In this document: positions 25,608-35,559 of the stretch, one piece after another
How positions within the stretch are numbered: position 1 is the stretch's first letter
Layout of the letters: the number at the start of each line of letters is the position of its first letter
Assembly: GCA_029204225.1 (NCBI GenBank)
Contig: CM055094.1
Span: 68,100,536-68,164,535, forward strand
DNA length: 64,000 nt
Direction of reading: 5' to 3'
From: Diphasiastrum complanatum
Lineage: Eukaryota; Streptophyta; Lycopodiopsida; Lycopodiales; Lycopodiaceae
The notes under the pieces: generated by a model
Seen by the model: the letters and a program-made list of their open reading frames with translations, nothing else
What the model was told of the DNA's origin: nothing
Databases searched by the model: none
Program-made: the position numbers and the translations under genes

Positions 25608-26595
25608 CCTCTCTCTCATTATGTACTCCTATCTGTAGGAAGATGCACCATGAAAGACTGCATAAATATGAGACCATAGGCAATAAGATTCTGGACCCAA
25701 AAGCTAATATCAGTCCTCTGAAAGATCAATGTGCAGGTTTCGAAAACTCTCAGAAGACCGTATCTCTTCCAGCGAGATCCTTTGAGCAATACTTCCTTCT
25801 AGCATACTTATGTCAATACTCCATAAGTATGATCCTTTTCTGAATCCAGCAATAATCTTTGGAACAATTATACTCGTAAACTTTCTAACAATTTTGACAA
25901 TTTTCATTTGTAACAAGATGAGGTACAAAAATGCACCATTTACTCAATGAACATTTTGCTAAAATATTACTCTAATATGACCCACAACACCTCAACTTGT
26001 TTTATGCCATATCTTTAATGATAGGAAAGTCATGCTTACAGTAGCCAGTCTTGATCCTGTATGTTTCTTCTAGAGGCAACAAACTTTACAAGTACGGGCT
26101 TCAATCTAACATCCTGAATGCCATCCAAACAAGTTCATGGTGAAATTTGAGGCTTTCAGATGCTTAACCATCTTTTTTGAATGAAAGACTGATCTTTTTT
26201 TTTTTGCTTGGAAACTAAATGTCCACAAAATAATTAAGATGAAACATTGATGCACATTTGGTATTTCTGAAGGGAAATGTGAGTGTTGAAGCTAAAAAGG
26301 CTACATTCAAGTCCACACTTAAATTTCGCCTAAGAGAATCATATGTATATTAAAGCAAGGTTAGAACTGCTTACTCATTTTGAGGAAGATTTCGAGTCCT
26401 GCCACCATACTTTATGCAGAGAAAAAAACACGAGGGGCAGGTAGTAGCAGATGGGCGCATGGTCCTTTCTTCTTCAAGAATGCGAACTGGACACAAAATA
26501 GGATTTTGTCTATTAGGATAAAATATCTTTCTGCGTACTCCTGGATTATCATAAAGCACATGCTCCTGCATAGTGATTTCCAAAATTAGCATGTA

Positions 26596-26654
<59 letters not shown>

Positions 26655-29600
26655 GCACCAAAAAGGATGGTAATACTCTCAGCTTACGCTTCGCTTCACT
26701 GGAGTCTAGGCGAGATGTGCTAGGACATTGATCTAAACTCAAGGACAATAAGATCTTTTTGGACACCAAAATTGGGTCCAACTGAACTTAAGACAAACTT
26801 AAGATGGCCTAAGTAACTAAATACCCATGGTTACACAAATCTCGACCTTTTGGGTCAAAGTAACCTATGGATTAACTTTAGCATAGTCATTTATTTCTAA
26901 CATGTTCTAGGAGGCATAGAAAGGTTCACCCTCATTTTAAAACAGGAGCATTGTGTACAATGCACACCAGATATAGTCATCAAGGTTTCAAAATATCCTT
27001 GAACGTACAGGGCATCAAGTTTTTGACGAGTGATGCCCCAGTTTTAGCAGAGATACAAACAAGCAGATTTAGGGGAATAGCCTAATGGATGTACTTGGCA
27101 GCCTTCATCCAAGATATTATTAAATGTGATACCAGAAAGGCTGTTTCTTACTTGACCCACACCCTTGTCAGCTACACGCACTTAAAGAAAAAAAAACGTG
27201 GACCCCCAACGGACTTTCTCGGATGAATCACATGCAGACTGAGAGCAATTTAAGCTTGGGGAATTTAAAAATTTGAGAGTTGATTAGAAACTACTCCATT
27301 CAAATTTGTCGTAACCAGGTCTGGGGTGCTTCAATGAAGTGCACCACCTCTTCGATATTTTTTAATATGACCATTAGATAAGTTTATAAGAAAGAACATC
27401 TTGTCAAGTGCTTTTGGGTCATCTTTGCCAATGTCTTCAAAACTCCAACCAATAGCATGTTGCTCATCTTCTTCCCCATTCTCCACAACATGTCAGTACC
27501 AGCACTACAGTAGTGCATTGAACTAATTGAGATTTTTGGCAGAAAGAAACCTTATTACGTTCGTAAGAACCTTTACAAAAGTTTCAGACTTTACTCTTCA
27601 CCAGTGAGCTTTCTTTTGATTAAGATCCATTGATTAAAAACTTTCCTCATTTTTTTCCAAGCACATGTGAATTGACACAAGCATATACCAGCATCACCAA
27701 AGTGGAGTTTTCAAAATATGTCTCTTTTTGGTGTATATCATAGAGAAAGCACTCCATTTTCTCTCGCATCGAGAGCTTCTACTATACTTGCTTAAGATCA
27801 TGATGACTGATCTTTTTAAGCGATAGGCATAGATATTCATACCATCAAACTGCAATATGACAAGCTAGCAATGAGCTGACCAAAACAGACACAACAGCTT
27901 CAACCTATTCAAAATGCTTTCCAAAAATTCACTTTTAAGTCCTAACCCTTTCCAAGAAAGTTATTGATTTAAATCAAGTTCTTTTCATCAGATTTCCCAC
28001 CTCAACCACACTGAATCAAACATCAGCTTCCTGCAAGGGAGATTGCATCAATGCCCTTCTATTCATACAGAATACTTCAACGACTCATCAAGAACATTGG
28101 AGGTCCACATCCATCAATCCCTCAACCACCAGATCCATGAGCTCTTGAACAAAGCCCATGCTTAAGGAGCTGCTATTATGTTTGGTGCTAAAGAGTTTGG
28201 GATCGTTTGCCTATGTAGCATGTTAATGTACTTTGATAATGTTGAGCACCTTAAGTACTCTGATGATCATGAAACCATGTATGGACACATCTTTTGCTAC
28301 TGGCGTGATGGTCTATGATCTAGATGAACCTTAATATGCAGGAACACTTATGCAATTCTAGGTCTTTGTTCAACCATACAGGTTACTACATAATTGCATG
28401 TCATAGAACATCATTGCATCTCATTGAATAGTTGTGCAGAAAGAAGGATCAAGATCGGTAGGTCCTCGACCCGAGCAGGTTGCTCTTGAATCTTGCAGTG
28501 ACTCCAATTGATTCGAAGACTTTCAAACCACGATTCTTTGTGAGTAGGATGGTATCATGCTACAAGTCAACAATCTGTAAAAAAATGTTCTTGGGATCAA
28601 GTCTATGCTTTTGCATGTTGAATAGCAAAGGATGTAATGTGTTTATATACATGTTGTGCTATGTTTGTCATTGATCATATGTCACAATACTCCATTGCAT
28701 CCAAATTTGAGAGTAATCTCCTTAAAAGTTTATACTTTAACGATCTTTGTCGAGGCTCGTGACAAGTTTTTATTGCATTCAATGAGCAGTTGAGGATATT
28801 ATTGATGTGCCTATGGTGACTAGACGACAAAGGGTAGTTACAACAATTAAGATTGAATTGTTAACATTGAAGATGCAAGGACAAAAGGTATACAAGGAAT
28901 GGGTCACAGATATTTGGAACTTTTTCTTTTCTTTTCATTCTGATCATACTCCAACACTTAAGTGCTACAGTTCTTTGGATATGCATCTCAAGGATTCTGA
29001 TGCTAAGAGTCTTGTGGGTATTGAAATGCTAGCTTGTCAATCATTTGTAGAACAGAAAGCTTAGTAATACAGTTCATATTTGCAATCACTCCTGTTGAGG
29101 AGAGTTTTAAATGCACATACTCACTATTGCAATATTTAATTGTCTATGCTACAACTTAGAGTTAGTTTGGCAATCGATTCTATGTTGTAGCTGGAATGTC
29201 ACAAGAATTATGCTACATACTCATCATTTTCTTCATATATATGGAAAACCTTATCTTTTAAGCAATCAATTTGTGGATAATTGGTGCAAAATGATGTGTT
29301 TGATTCCATTGCCAAAATGTTGAGAATCCCAAAGCTTGGGTTCTTAGTTATTATGCAATAGAGATTAACAGTTTCTATGTTGCATATTTTAGCCTTTTGT
29401 CCCATTTCTGATATTTGCTTTGTCACTCTAACACTAAATCTAGTATTGTTGGTGGTATAGCGGAAAGGTAGCATGAATGGAAAGAGAGGAACACAGTCAG
29501 ATTAAACAACTAAACTTGAATTTGGAAAGACTACAAAAATCTTCTAATGAAATTAATGGATACTTTCAAGCCCATTTGGTTTCTTCACCACAATAGGAGT

Positions 29601-31176
29601 TTGTACAAGTTCGTTCACATGGGAGTAATGCAATTAGTCAAAGGAAAGAAAAGACAAAATCATGGTTTGCATGTGCATAAAAAGCAAGAAGAAGTATAGT
29701 TATGATTCTTGTAATCAGATTTGTTATCTCCATCATTACAAAAAGAGGAGAATGATAATATAAGTAGGAAAAAATTGCAAGACCATGTTTTAGATTTCAC
29801 ATGAAGCACTAGAACATGAAAAAAAAAGGGTTGAATATCATAAGCAGAGACTTTTAAATGGTTTGTGTCATAAAATTTGTAATTGTGCCTCTTTAACTCT
29901 TGTAATTTATTCAAAACCTTTGTCATGGACATCAACTAACAAAGACATCAAAGTATTCAAGTAGTTGCATACTTTGCATTTTTGAGCTACTAGATTCAGC
30001 TAAAGGTGTTGCCCAATTTTGCCCCACAAAGAATGCTGCAGTTCTGAAGCATATAAAAAACCTCTGATTTGCTACGTGTCAGTTTTAGCCTCCATGTGTA
30101 ACTTAAAAGTGCAAAAGTTCACTTAAATGGAAATTGTGAAAAGGCATAATAGGAGCAGCGTAATATATTAGCAAATTAGAGATAATCAAACCATTGAGAG
30201 GAAGATGAAGCAAGGAAAGGAAGCAGCATACCTCAGGATCATCAGGCGAGACATAGGACTCATCGCACTTGATAACAGAGAAGTGATTGAAGTCTAATTC
30301 GTATAAATCTTCGCATCCATGACGTATACCAAGAGACGCAAAGACAATTATTTTCCTCATAGTATGCGACTGGGCATTTTTCAAAGCAAGTACCCCAGAT
30401 TCCAAAACTCTTTTGACCTCCTTAGGACAGAAAGCTACCTTTGGTGCCTTTTTATATGTAGTCCATAACCCCAACCCTCTACATGGGACCATCTCATATC
30501 CAGCATTTTTTTTCGTTGCATGATTATTTTCAGCTCCCTTCAGTTTCTTGCCTTCTTTCCACTTTTTCCTAGTCCTCTGCTTCTGCTGTCCATCAACTTC
30601 AAACTCCTCAACTTCTTGATTCCTACGTTTGTTGTAAGTGCCTGAAAAGGACATTGCTGCACTACCTTCTTGATCTTCCTTATTAACATGCAGATTGTCT
30701 TCATATGCCTTTCCCGTGTTACTACCCTCTACCAAAAGGTTTTCTGCTACTTCATGTGCCTTGTGAGCTGCCTCTTTATGCTGCTCTTCAATTTTTTTTA
30801 TTCCTACTTGGCTGACTGGGTTGTCCTCAGCCTGATGCAGATTGGCATTGACGTCTCTTGTTCCCCTCTCATCAACAGCATCATCCTCACCATCACTATC
30901 ATCACTTTCATAACTTGGAGCAGATTCATATTTTTCAGGTACATCTTTCCTCATCAACTCCGATGGACAAACATGAGTGTCTTCTCTGCTTATCCACGTG
31001 ACTGCACTGTGTCTACCATTCATAGAAACCCCTCTATCAACTTTTTGTTGCTCACACTGATTGCTATGTATACTATTACCAGACATCTTTGAGCTTTCTC
31101 CTTTTTCTATGTACTCCACACCTAAATATTTACAACTCTTTTTTGAATTGTCCTGATTATTCTCAATTAAATTCCC
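16728..31176 (-). CDS. Tyrosine-recombinase-like host protein, multi-exon gene (5' end open)
   Basis: Five exons join in phase on the minus strand: 30232-31176, 26375-26565, 20161-20367, 17574-17634, 16728-17375. All introns are GT-AG, and phases (0, 2, 2, 0) match at every junction. Together they give ~683 codons ending in TGA at 16728-16730. The N-terminal ~220 residues are acidic then Lys/Arg-rich (nuclear-localisation-like). The core spans exons 2-4. It resembles a tyrosine recombinase of the Crypton/DUF3504 type in layout: VFASLGIRHGCEDLYELDF (Arg I at 30322-30324), NPILCPVRILEEE, then ALGITLLYMAGF and LLQKYYR. The HxxR box reads FxxK and the GH(R/T)S region is ETKYQS, so catalysis is unlikely. 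The C-terminus is Pro/Ser/Ala-rich and ends acidic. I believe it is a conserved land-plant family, but I do not know a name. The recombinase assignment is inference from motif order. The start is upstream of 31176. Confidence 0.8.
17574..17634 (-). CDS. Exon 5 of the recombinase-like gene (61 nt)
   Basis: Between acceptor CAACAG/ATCTGA and donor CCCCAG/GTAAGT. Completes the Arg codon split by the previous intron and encodes SDKDAKEEQLFHPYPPFSPQ. Too short to be found as an open frame; found by matching the phases of its neighbours. Confidence 0.85.
19503..19563. repeat. Two adjacent perfect palindromes built from ACCGTGG/CCACGGT words
   Basis: 19503-19527 has 12-bp arms (ACCCACGGTTCT) around one base. 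19538-19563 is a perfect 26-bp palindrome centred on TTCATGAA. A TTAATTAATTAATTG and T-rich/C-rich stretch follows. Confidence 0.95.
19620..19900. repeat. Intronic minisatellite, unit near CACTGTTTTTGGCACTCATGG
   Basis: Irregular array of CACTGTTTTTGGC and ACTCATGG(C) words with ~15-21 bp period, roughly 13 repeats. Plus-strand frames across it are repeat translations, not genes. CATAGAA at 19497 and TTCTATG at about 19912 flank the whole palindrome-minisatellite block as a possible short inverted terminal pair. Confidence 0.85.
20161..20367 (-). CDS. Exon 4 of the recombinase-like gene (C-terminal part of the core)
   Basis: Acceptor CTTGCAG/ATACGTG, donor TTACAG/GTAACT; 207 nt. Encodes (E)YVRQRMGRNKLKSFGPL, then SFFFKALGITLLYMAGF and ETKYQSLDLLQKYY(R). 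The order helix-box II-Tyr matches the end of tyrosine recombinases, but the usual HxxR is FFFK and the box III His/Trp is not evident. The terminal Tyr position is kept. Confidence 0.85.
20368..21339. other. Intronic DNA without recognised features
   Basis: Part of the 6-kb intron between exons 3 and 4. No coding or repeat feature seen. Confidence 0.5.
21340..22880 (+). pseudogene. hAT transposase relic (BED finger and DUF659)
   Basis: 21341-21541 encodes SAHRWRCLYYGGTF...RIRSHLLGLTRP, a plant BED zinc finger in which the second Cys is Tyr. A Ser/Pro/Thr-rich linker follows (21598-21978). The 22108-22404 frame and its continuation encode WWNDIRHRPIINLSCPLGTVFLKGVDASRAG and VVTNNANNCVAMGELLQRDYP. 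Together these are the DUF659/hAT core of the plant family in which a VVTDNAANC motif is usual. Several stops and frameshifts occur, and the C-terminal dimerisation domain is absent (sequence ends before a copia fragment). It is inserted opposite to the host gene's direction, inside an intron. Confidence 0.8.
23179..24361 (-). mobile_element. Ty1-copia fragment 2 (gag start, leader and 5' LTR)
   Basis: The minus frame 23247-23648 and its upstream continuation encode QNGSNYHLWKFKVKT, LWDVVTGIEAKLEVD and ILKILDTQIGHVSEAQTLKEVWDIL. This is a gag related to, but diverged from, that of copia element 1. The LTR ends at 24361 with the minus-strand start TGTTGGATATTATTCTC. Pol is missing. Confidence 0.8.
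24390..25555 (-). pseudogene. LINE copy I: reverse transcriptase and zinc-finger fragment
   Basis: Minus frames give CYFVDFRRAFDSVLRHLL (~25500-25550) and LYIDKLDCIIERDGGEGC with LLYPDDVILLSRT (25117-25344; the YADD box is YPDD). Later comes ICHLCMSGEMEDEEHFIF (~24405-24455), the C-x2-C...H-x4-C finger of the same LINE family as copies A-H. It is 5'-truncated exactly at a (CT)n tract (its strand) and cut at the 3' side next to a copia LTR, so no 3' hairpin remains. Confidence 0.85.
25556..25605. repeat. (GA)n tract at the 5' junction of LINE copy I
   Basis: On the LINE's strand this is (CT)n directly preceding its truncated 5' end, the same junction type as in the plus-strand copies. Confidence 0.95.
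25606..26374. other. Intronic DNA without recognised features
   Basis: Includes a 72-codon minus frame at 25710-25928 that I cannot assign. Otherwise no feature seen. Confidence 0.45.
26375..26565 (-). CDS. Exon 3 of the recombinase-like gene
   Basis: Acceptor CTATGCAG/GAGCAT, donor AATGA/GTAAGC; 191 nt, starts in phase 0 and ends in phase 2. Encodes EHVLYDNPGVRRKIFYPNRQ, NPILCPVRILEEERTMRP and CPSCFFLCIKYGGRTRNLPQN. The CPVR and CPSC...FFL blocks resemble the central part of Crypton/DUF3504 recombinase domains. A (CT)n tract begins 32 bp upstream of its acceptor. Confidence 0.88.
26598..26653. repeat. (CT)n microsatellite next to the exon 3 acceptor
   Basis: Reads (GA)n on the transcribed strand, ending 32 nt before the AG of exon 3. 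Confidence 0.97.
26654..30231. other. Intron between exons 2 and 3
   Basis: 3.6-kb intron, AT-rich. Small open frames (for example 28807-29064 plus) have no recognisable domain. No complete repeat or RNA gene seen. Confidence 0.6.
30232..31176 (-). CDS. Exon 2 of the recombinase-like gene (acidic/basic region and catalytic Arg I block)
   Basis: Acceptor TTTGCAG/GGGAAT and donor CCTGAG/GTATGC; 945 nt, phase 0 at both ends, 315 codons. The first ~220 residues are hydrophilic, with an acidic run (YESDDSDGEDDAVDERG) and a basic run (KQRTRKKWKEGKKLKG). Then PCRGLGLWTTYKKAPKVAFC introduces the core, ending MRKIIVFASLGIRHGCEDL and YELDFNHFSV, equivalent to the Arg I region of tyrosine recombinases. 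An antisense 140-codon frame here is a shadow. Confidence 0.88.
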
Positions 31177-31204
31177 CTGCAAATGAAAGACTACATGACA
31201 ATTG

Positions 31205-31205
<1 letters not shown>

Positions 31206-31275
<70 letters not shown>
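31206..31275. repeat. (CT)n microsatellite next to the exon 2 acceptor
   Basis: On the transcribed strand (GA)n ends 29 nt before the exon 2 acceptor AG, almost the same distance as at exon 3. Confidence 0.97.
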
Positions 31276-31279
<4 letters not shown>

Positions 31280-31734
31280 CAGAAAAGTGGTGATGACTAG
31301 TATCTTTTTTCAAATACATTACTTAATTATAGAGACGCTTAGCTCACACAGAGCCAGCTTAGATGCAGTGAATTGCTTATGGAGATAACAGTTTTCCCGC
31401 TAATTATTTCAACTCCCCAAGTTTTTGACTTATTGCCATTTGACAATTGATGCAGTATTCTGATCATGGCCATTTACAAACCTTCGATAGAATTATCAGT
31501 TGCATACATGTATGACTTATTTTGCAGTAAATTGAAAGGAATTTAAATTCAACTGTCCAGAAGGGCGTTGAGTGGTCGAGGTTGAAGTAACTTGTATTGC
31601 AACGGACTGCCCAATTCCACATTGTATCTAGGCCTCCTTTTCCTCTGCAAGCTTCTACCACTCTTTTATAAAGAAAGAGGCCTTAAAAGACGGAGAACAT
31701 GTCAATGTTGTGTAAAAGATTATAACCCAACACA

Positions 31735-31925
31735 AAAAGGAAACCCTCAATCTTCAACCCAATGGAGTCTACCCACAAAGTCTCAAAATATCAACTGCAT
31801 CATGCATGGTATAGACCAAATGCTACGGACATCCTTACTCACTTCGTCAGTGGCCAAGAGTCCTCGGTCTGATGAAGGCTAGCATTAAGGAGCAAAGCCA
31901 TCAAGTGAAGCTCCTCCTCGTAGAA
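31735..31925. repeat. Dispersed repeat, copy 1 (partner at 58200-58490)
   Basis: Shares CATCATGCAT, TGATGAAGGCTAGCA, AGCAAAGCCAT and intervening sequence in the same order and orientation with 58200-58490. This copy lacks ~90 bp found in the other. Both lie just 3' (minus strand) of a host exon or candidate exon. Confidence 0.7.
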
Positions 31926-31987
31926 AGAATAAGGAATATTTGCATTTCATCAGTTCAGCTTGCTCAAAACCTAACTAAAAAATATAC

Positions 31988-32047
31988 CTGATGGGCAAAG
32001 TGCACCACTAAAGGTAGACAGAATAAGCACGAATCAGCTGGCCGCAA
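31988..32047 (-). CDS. Candidate upstream exon of the recombinase-like gene (60 nt)
   Basis: Possible acceptor TTCAAG/TTGCGG and donor ATCAG/GTATAT. Phase 0 at both ends, which fits exon 2's phase-0 start. Would encode LRPADSCLFCLPLVVHFAHQ with a CxxC. The acceptor's pyrimidine tract is weak and 20 codons carry little statistical weight. Confidence 0.35.
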
Positions 32048-32205
32048 CTTGAACAAGGATCTCAAATAAGAATTGTATGTCCACTATTACGGCAAAATAA
32101 TATATGGGATGTTAGGATAGTACCATTGTGGCAGTTAATCGCTATAAAAAACTGAATAAAATAAAAATAAAACCAGAAAATGGAGCCATCGAACCATTGC
32201 GCGCT

Positions 32206-32208
<3 letters not shown>

Positions 32209-32262
<54 letters not shown>
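32209..32262. repeat. (GA)n microsatellite, ~54 bp
   Basis: Pure GA run, ~160 bp upstream of the candidate exon on its strand. Confidence 0.97.
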
Positions 32263-32264
<2 letters not shown>

Positions 32265-32380
32265 ATTGTGGGCCTTTGAGGAGGGTCTTGCATGTATGAG
32301 CATTCGGCATCCACCTACTTGTCGATTCGGAGGTGATGCACATAGTTGCAACGGCATTCGAGTTGCGTGGTGAGCAAAAC

Positions 32381-32592
32381 CAACAAACAGAGACTTTTGA
32401 TAAGTGCATGCTTATTTTTAACAGTAATTACACTGAGCTTTAGGCAATGAAATCAAGCAGTTTCGGGTTCTACACCACCTTTCTCCCAACAAACAGAGAC
32501 TTTTGATAAGTGCATGCTTCTTTTTAACAGTAATTACACTGAGCTTTAGGCAACAAAATCAAGCAGTTTCCTTCTACACCACCTTTCTCCGT
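32381..32592. repeat. Tandem duplication, two copies of ~106 bp
   Basis: CAACAAACAGAGACTTTTG starts both units (32381 and 32487). Copies are nearly identical apart from single-base changes and small gaps. Confidence 0.92.
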
Positions 32593-32749
32593 GCCCAACA
32601 ATTCTCCTAAGGCACTAAGTTCAACCGTTACGACACACCTAGCAAGATTTCAATGCCACACTCGAAATCCATGTGTATTTTGGCCATTTTCATGAACTAA
32701 CCTATAGGCATCCAAGAGGCAATGTTTGAACCTAAGGAAGCGGGGGCTG

Positions 32750-32815
32750 GACGCAGACGCGCGTCCGCGTCCGGACGCGGACGCCTCAGGGGTGCGTCCA
32801 GGGGTGGACGCGTCC
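32750..32815. repeat. Palindrome cluster built from GCGTCC/GGACGC words
   Basis: 32761-32784 is a perfect 24-bp palindrome, with further GACGC/GCGTC words on each side. A T-run/A-run pair follows at 32829-32850 and a ~24-bp C-run at 32917-32940. Confidence 0.95.
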
Positions 32816-33194
32816 GGCATTTTCCAATTTTTTTTTTTTCAAAAAAAAAATACAGGCCCCTCCCCTCATTGTCGCACATCCCCAAAATGAAATAAAAACA
32901 ATTTTCCTCCCCCTACCCCCCGCCCCCCCCCCCCCCCCCCGGAATTAATTATTAGAGGGTGTCTGGCACCCACCTGCCCCCTCCTGTTAAAAAAAAGGAA
33001 AAAGGTTCCCAAAAAAAAACCTAAGCACTGCCCATGCCTCACATAACTGAGATACCACAGAATCGTGCATGAAAGATCAAACGATTTATATTTTTTGAGT
33101 CCAGAGAGCACTGTCTCGTGCTCTAGCTATCTCTGTCTCTCTTACGGATCTATATTACACTATTATATAAATACATGTCAACGATGCGCTCCCC

Positions 33195-34850
33195 GGATGA
33201 ATCTTTATGAGAAGGTCTTGGGATGTTTCCGACATAGCAGTGGCCTATCTGATCATATTTGGAGCACCACTGGGGTGAAACAGGGGTGCTCTCTTTCACC
33301 GGTTCTCTTTGGATTATATATTGATGAGTTAGAGCGAGTCATCTCACAGTGTGGCGGGGGTGGCTGTAGACTTGGCACTATTCTGATTGCTATTCTCCTT
33401 CATGCGGATGATGTAGTACTAATATCCCCGACCAGAGAGGGTTTGCAGAGGCAACTGGATTGTTTACAGGGATTTTGTACCATATGGGGGTTGGGGGTGA
33501 ACACTACAAAGACCAAGGTTATGGACTTCAACACTTCTCGAGCCTTCATGCAGCGCCAGGAGCTCATCCTAGATGGACAGGCCTTAGAGGTAGCTTCCTC
33601 TTATACCTATTTGGGGATACTCTTTTCTGGTCCTACCTTCAGCATGCGGCAGGCTGCCACCACCCGACTTGGGAAGGGGCATTCCTCTCTTGTTCAACTT
33701 GAGCGGTTCTGTTTCAGGAAGCTCATCCGAGATGCTCGTAGTAAGTGTAGACTCTTTGATACTATTGTCACCGCCACAGCCTTATATGCAGCAGAGACAT
33801 GGTGCACCGGCCTCCCTTCATCACATTGGGCCAGCATTTCACGATTGCAGACCACCATGTTAGCTCGTATGATTCGAGCGAAGCCCTCGGTTCCACATGA
33901 GATCCTTCTTGCAGAGTTTGTCGTTCCACCCATTCAGATATATGCCGCTTCCAGCTTATCACATACATTCAAAGAATCCAGGCTCTACCCGATGAGGATA
34001 TGAGATATACACAGACAGCACTTGTTTCCTCACACTTTCTTCATGACCAGAGTTATCGACTATCGTGGTTCTCTCAGGCATCCCATTTCCTTGGTATCTC
34101 CATTACAGAGATCCCCTTAGGTACTCATCAGTATATCAGGCGCATCTTATATCGGGCATATCTCGACCGTACTTGGGGGCGACAGCTTGGGGTTAAACCC
34201 GGCTACTACTGGACTCATTTTATTGAGCTTGACATAGCAGGGTTCCCGGTCTTGCTGCATTATTTGGACTCGAGACTATCACATTGCCTCAGATTTACAT
34301 TGGGATAGCTCCGTGTATCATCACATCAGTTGGCTATTGAGACTGGTAGATTCCAGGGTACCTCGAGAGAGGGGCAGATTTGCCAGTTATGCTCTTTAGA
34401 GGAGGTGGAGTCAGAGGAGGACTTTATCTTTAGGTGCCCGGTATATTACGAGATCAGAGGGAGATACCACTGTTTGTTCCGAGACACACCTGTCACCTTA
34501 CGATCGCTCATAGCTTATGAGGATTTCCGATGCGTGGCACTCATGATACGAGAGATGTTTATACTACGACAGGATTTGTATCAGATAGCCCAGCCGAGTC
34601 AGGTTTCTCAGCCTCAGATCACTTCTTTCTTCTCCAGGAGGAGAGGACGTTTTGATGACGATGACGATGATGATGATGATGACCTACTTGCCCACAGAGA
34701 CCAGAGACAGTGTCTCACACATACCCATGTTGCAGCACGAGCTACTCGACCTATCACGAGGATACCTCTTCATCCTCTCAGACGACGTCAGAGACCACCA
34801 GTGGCCCTTCATGCCGCAGGCCGTAATACATCCTTCTATACTTCATGAGT
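33195..34850 (+). pseudogene. LINE copy A: reverse transcriptase to C-terminal finger (5'-truncated)
   Basis: The frame 33065-34003 shows RT blocks VKQGCSLSPVLFGLYIDELE and ILLHADDVVLIS (YADD is HADD), then SSYTYLGILFSG and MIRAKPSVPHEILLAEF. After a frameshift it continues at 34000-34308, and again at about 34312-34848 with ICQLCSLEEVESEEDFIFRC (the finger His is Asp), YYEIRGRYHCLFRD and a run of ten Asp from a GAT/GAC repeat (34653-34685). The C-terminal basic tail is separated from its end (35560-35950) by ~700 bp of other DNA. Confidence 0.85.
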
Positions 34851-35559
34851 CCATCCAAACCATTATAATATAATAAGGACCTATAAACACATGTATAGGT
34901 TTATAATCAAACCATCAAACATCCTAAGTCGAGTAACCAATCTTGGAGCATGTTGTCGTAAGATGCATTGTTCTCAAAGTAATTTTTTTAGGTACTCAAC
35001 TCACATTTTTCATTCCACCTTGAATTAAAATATCATCCAATGATCGGTAGCGCAATGGATAGTTGATATCCTTCTGTTGGTTGTTTGTACTCTAAACCCT
35101 ACGAGAATCCGACAGATTCCTTATGGCTTGTGCTGCTCCTCCTCGCCCCATCATTGCGAGGCGCTCCATCACGAGGTGTGCGGCCAAGTACAGTAGGAGC
35201 GGCAGGGTACTTAGTTTCCGGAGTAGCCTCTTTGCCCAGTCGAAACATCTCGTCCGCCCACTCTTTCAGTCGGCGAGAATAGTCTGCCATCGCCGCCGCC
35301 AGCTCCTCACCTCTTAGCTCGCTGCCCTCAAACGCCATTCTTGTCATCTCCTGGTTGGTTTCTTCTTAAAAGGCCCTAGCGTTCGCCTCCCACTCCTCAC
35401 GCTCTCTTTGGCGCCGTGGCCTTTGCCCTATTTCCCTGTTTCTTGGCTCGCGTGGTTGCTGGGAGTGGCGTTGGCGATGTTCCATACCTCTCTCTCTCTG
35501 TGTGTCCCTCCCTCCCTATACCTAAAACCCTAAACCATATCTCTCTCTCTCAAACTCTA
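34851..35559 (-). mobile_element. Foreign DNA splitting LINE copy A; gag-like frame
   Basis: The minus frame at 35099-35347, extendable upstream to about 35480 through a stop, encodes an Arg/Gln/Glu-rich N-terminus followed by EELAAAMADYSRRLKEWADE. This resembles the start of plant gypsy gag proteins. No LTR was defined. It lies on the far side of the gypsy pol at 36-38.8 kb, so the two are not one collinear element. Classification is inference. Confidence 0.35.

Noticed and set aside
30670-31092. 140-codon plus-strand frame
   Set aside because: Antisense shadow of the recombinase-like exon, which has splice signals and in-phase partners.
35041-35115. tRNA-like stretch (TAGCGCAATGGATAG resembles an A box)
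   Set aside because: No matching B box (GGTTCGANNC) and no acceptor stem pairing, so no tRNA call.
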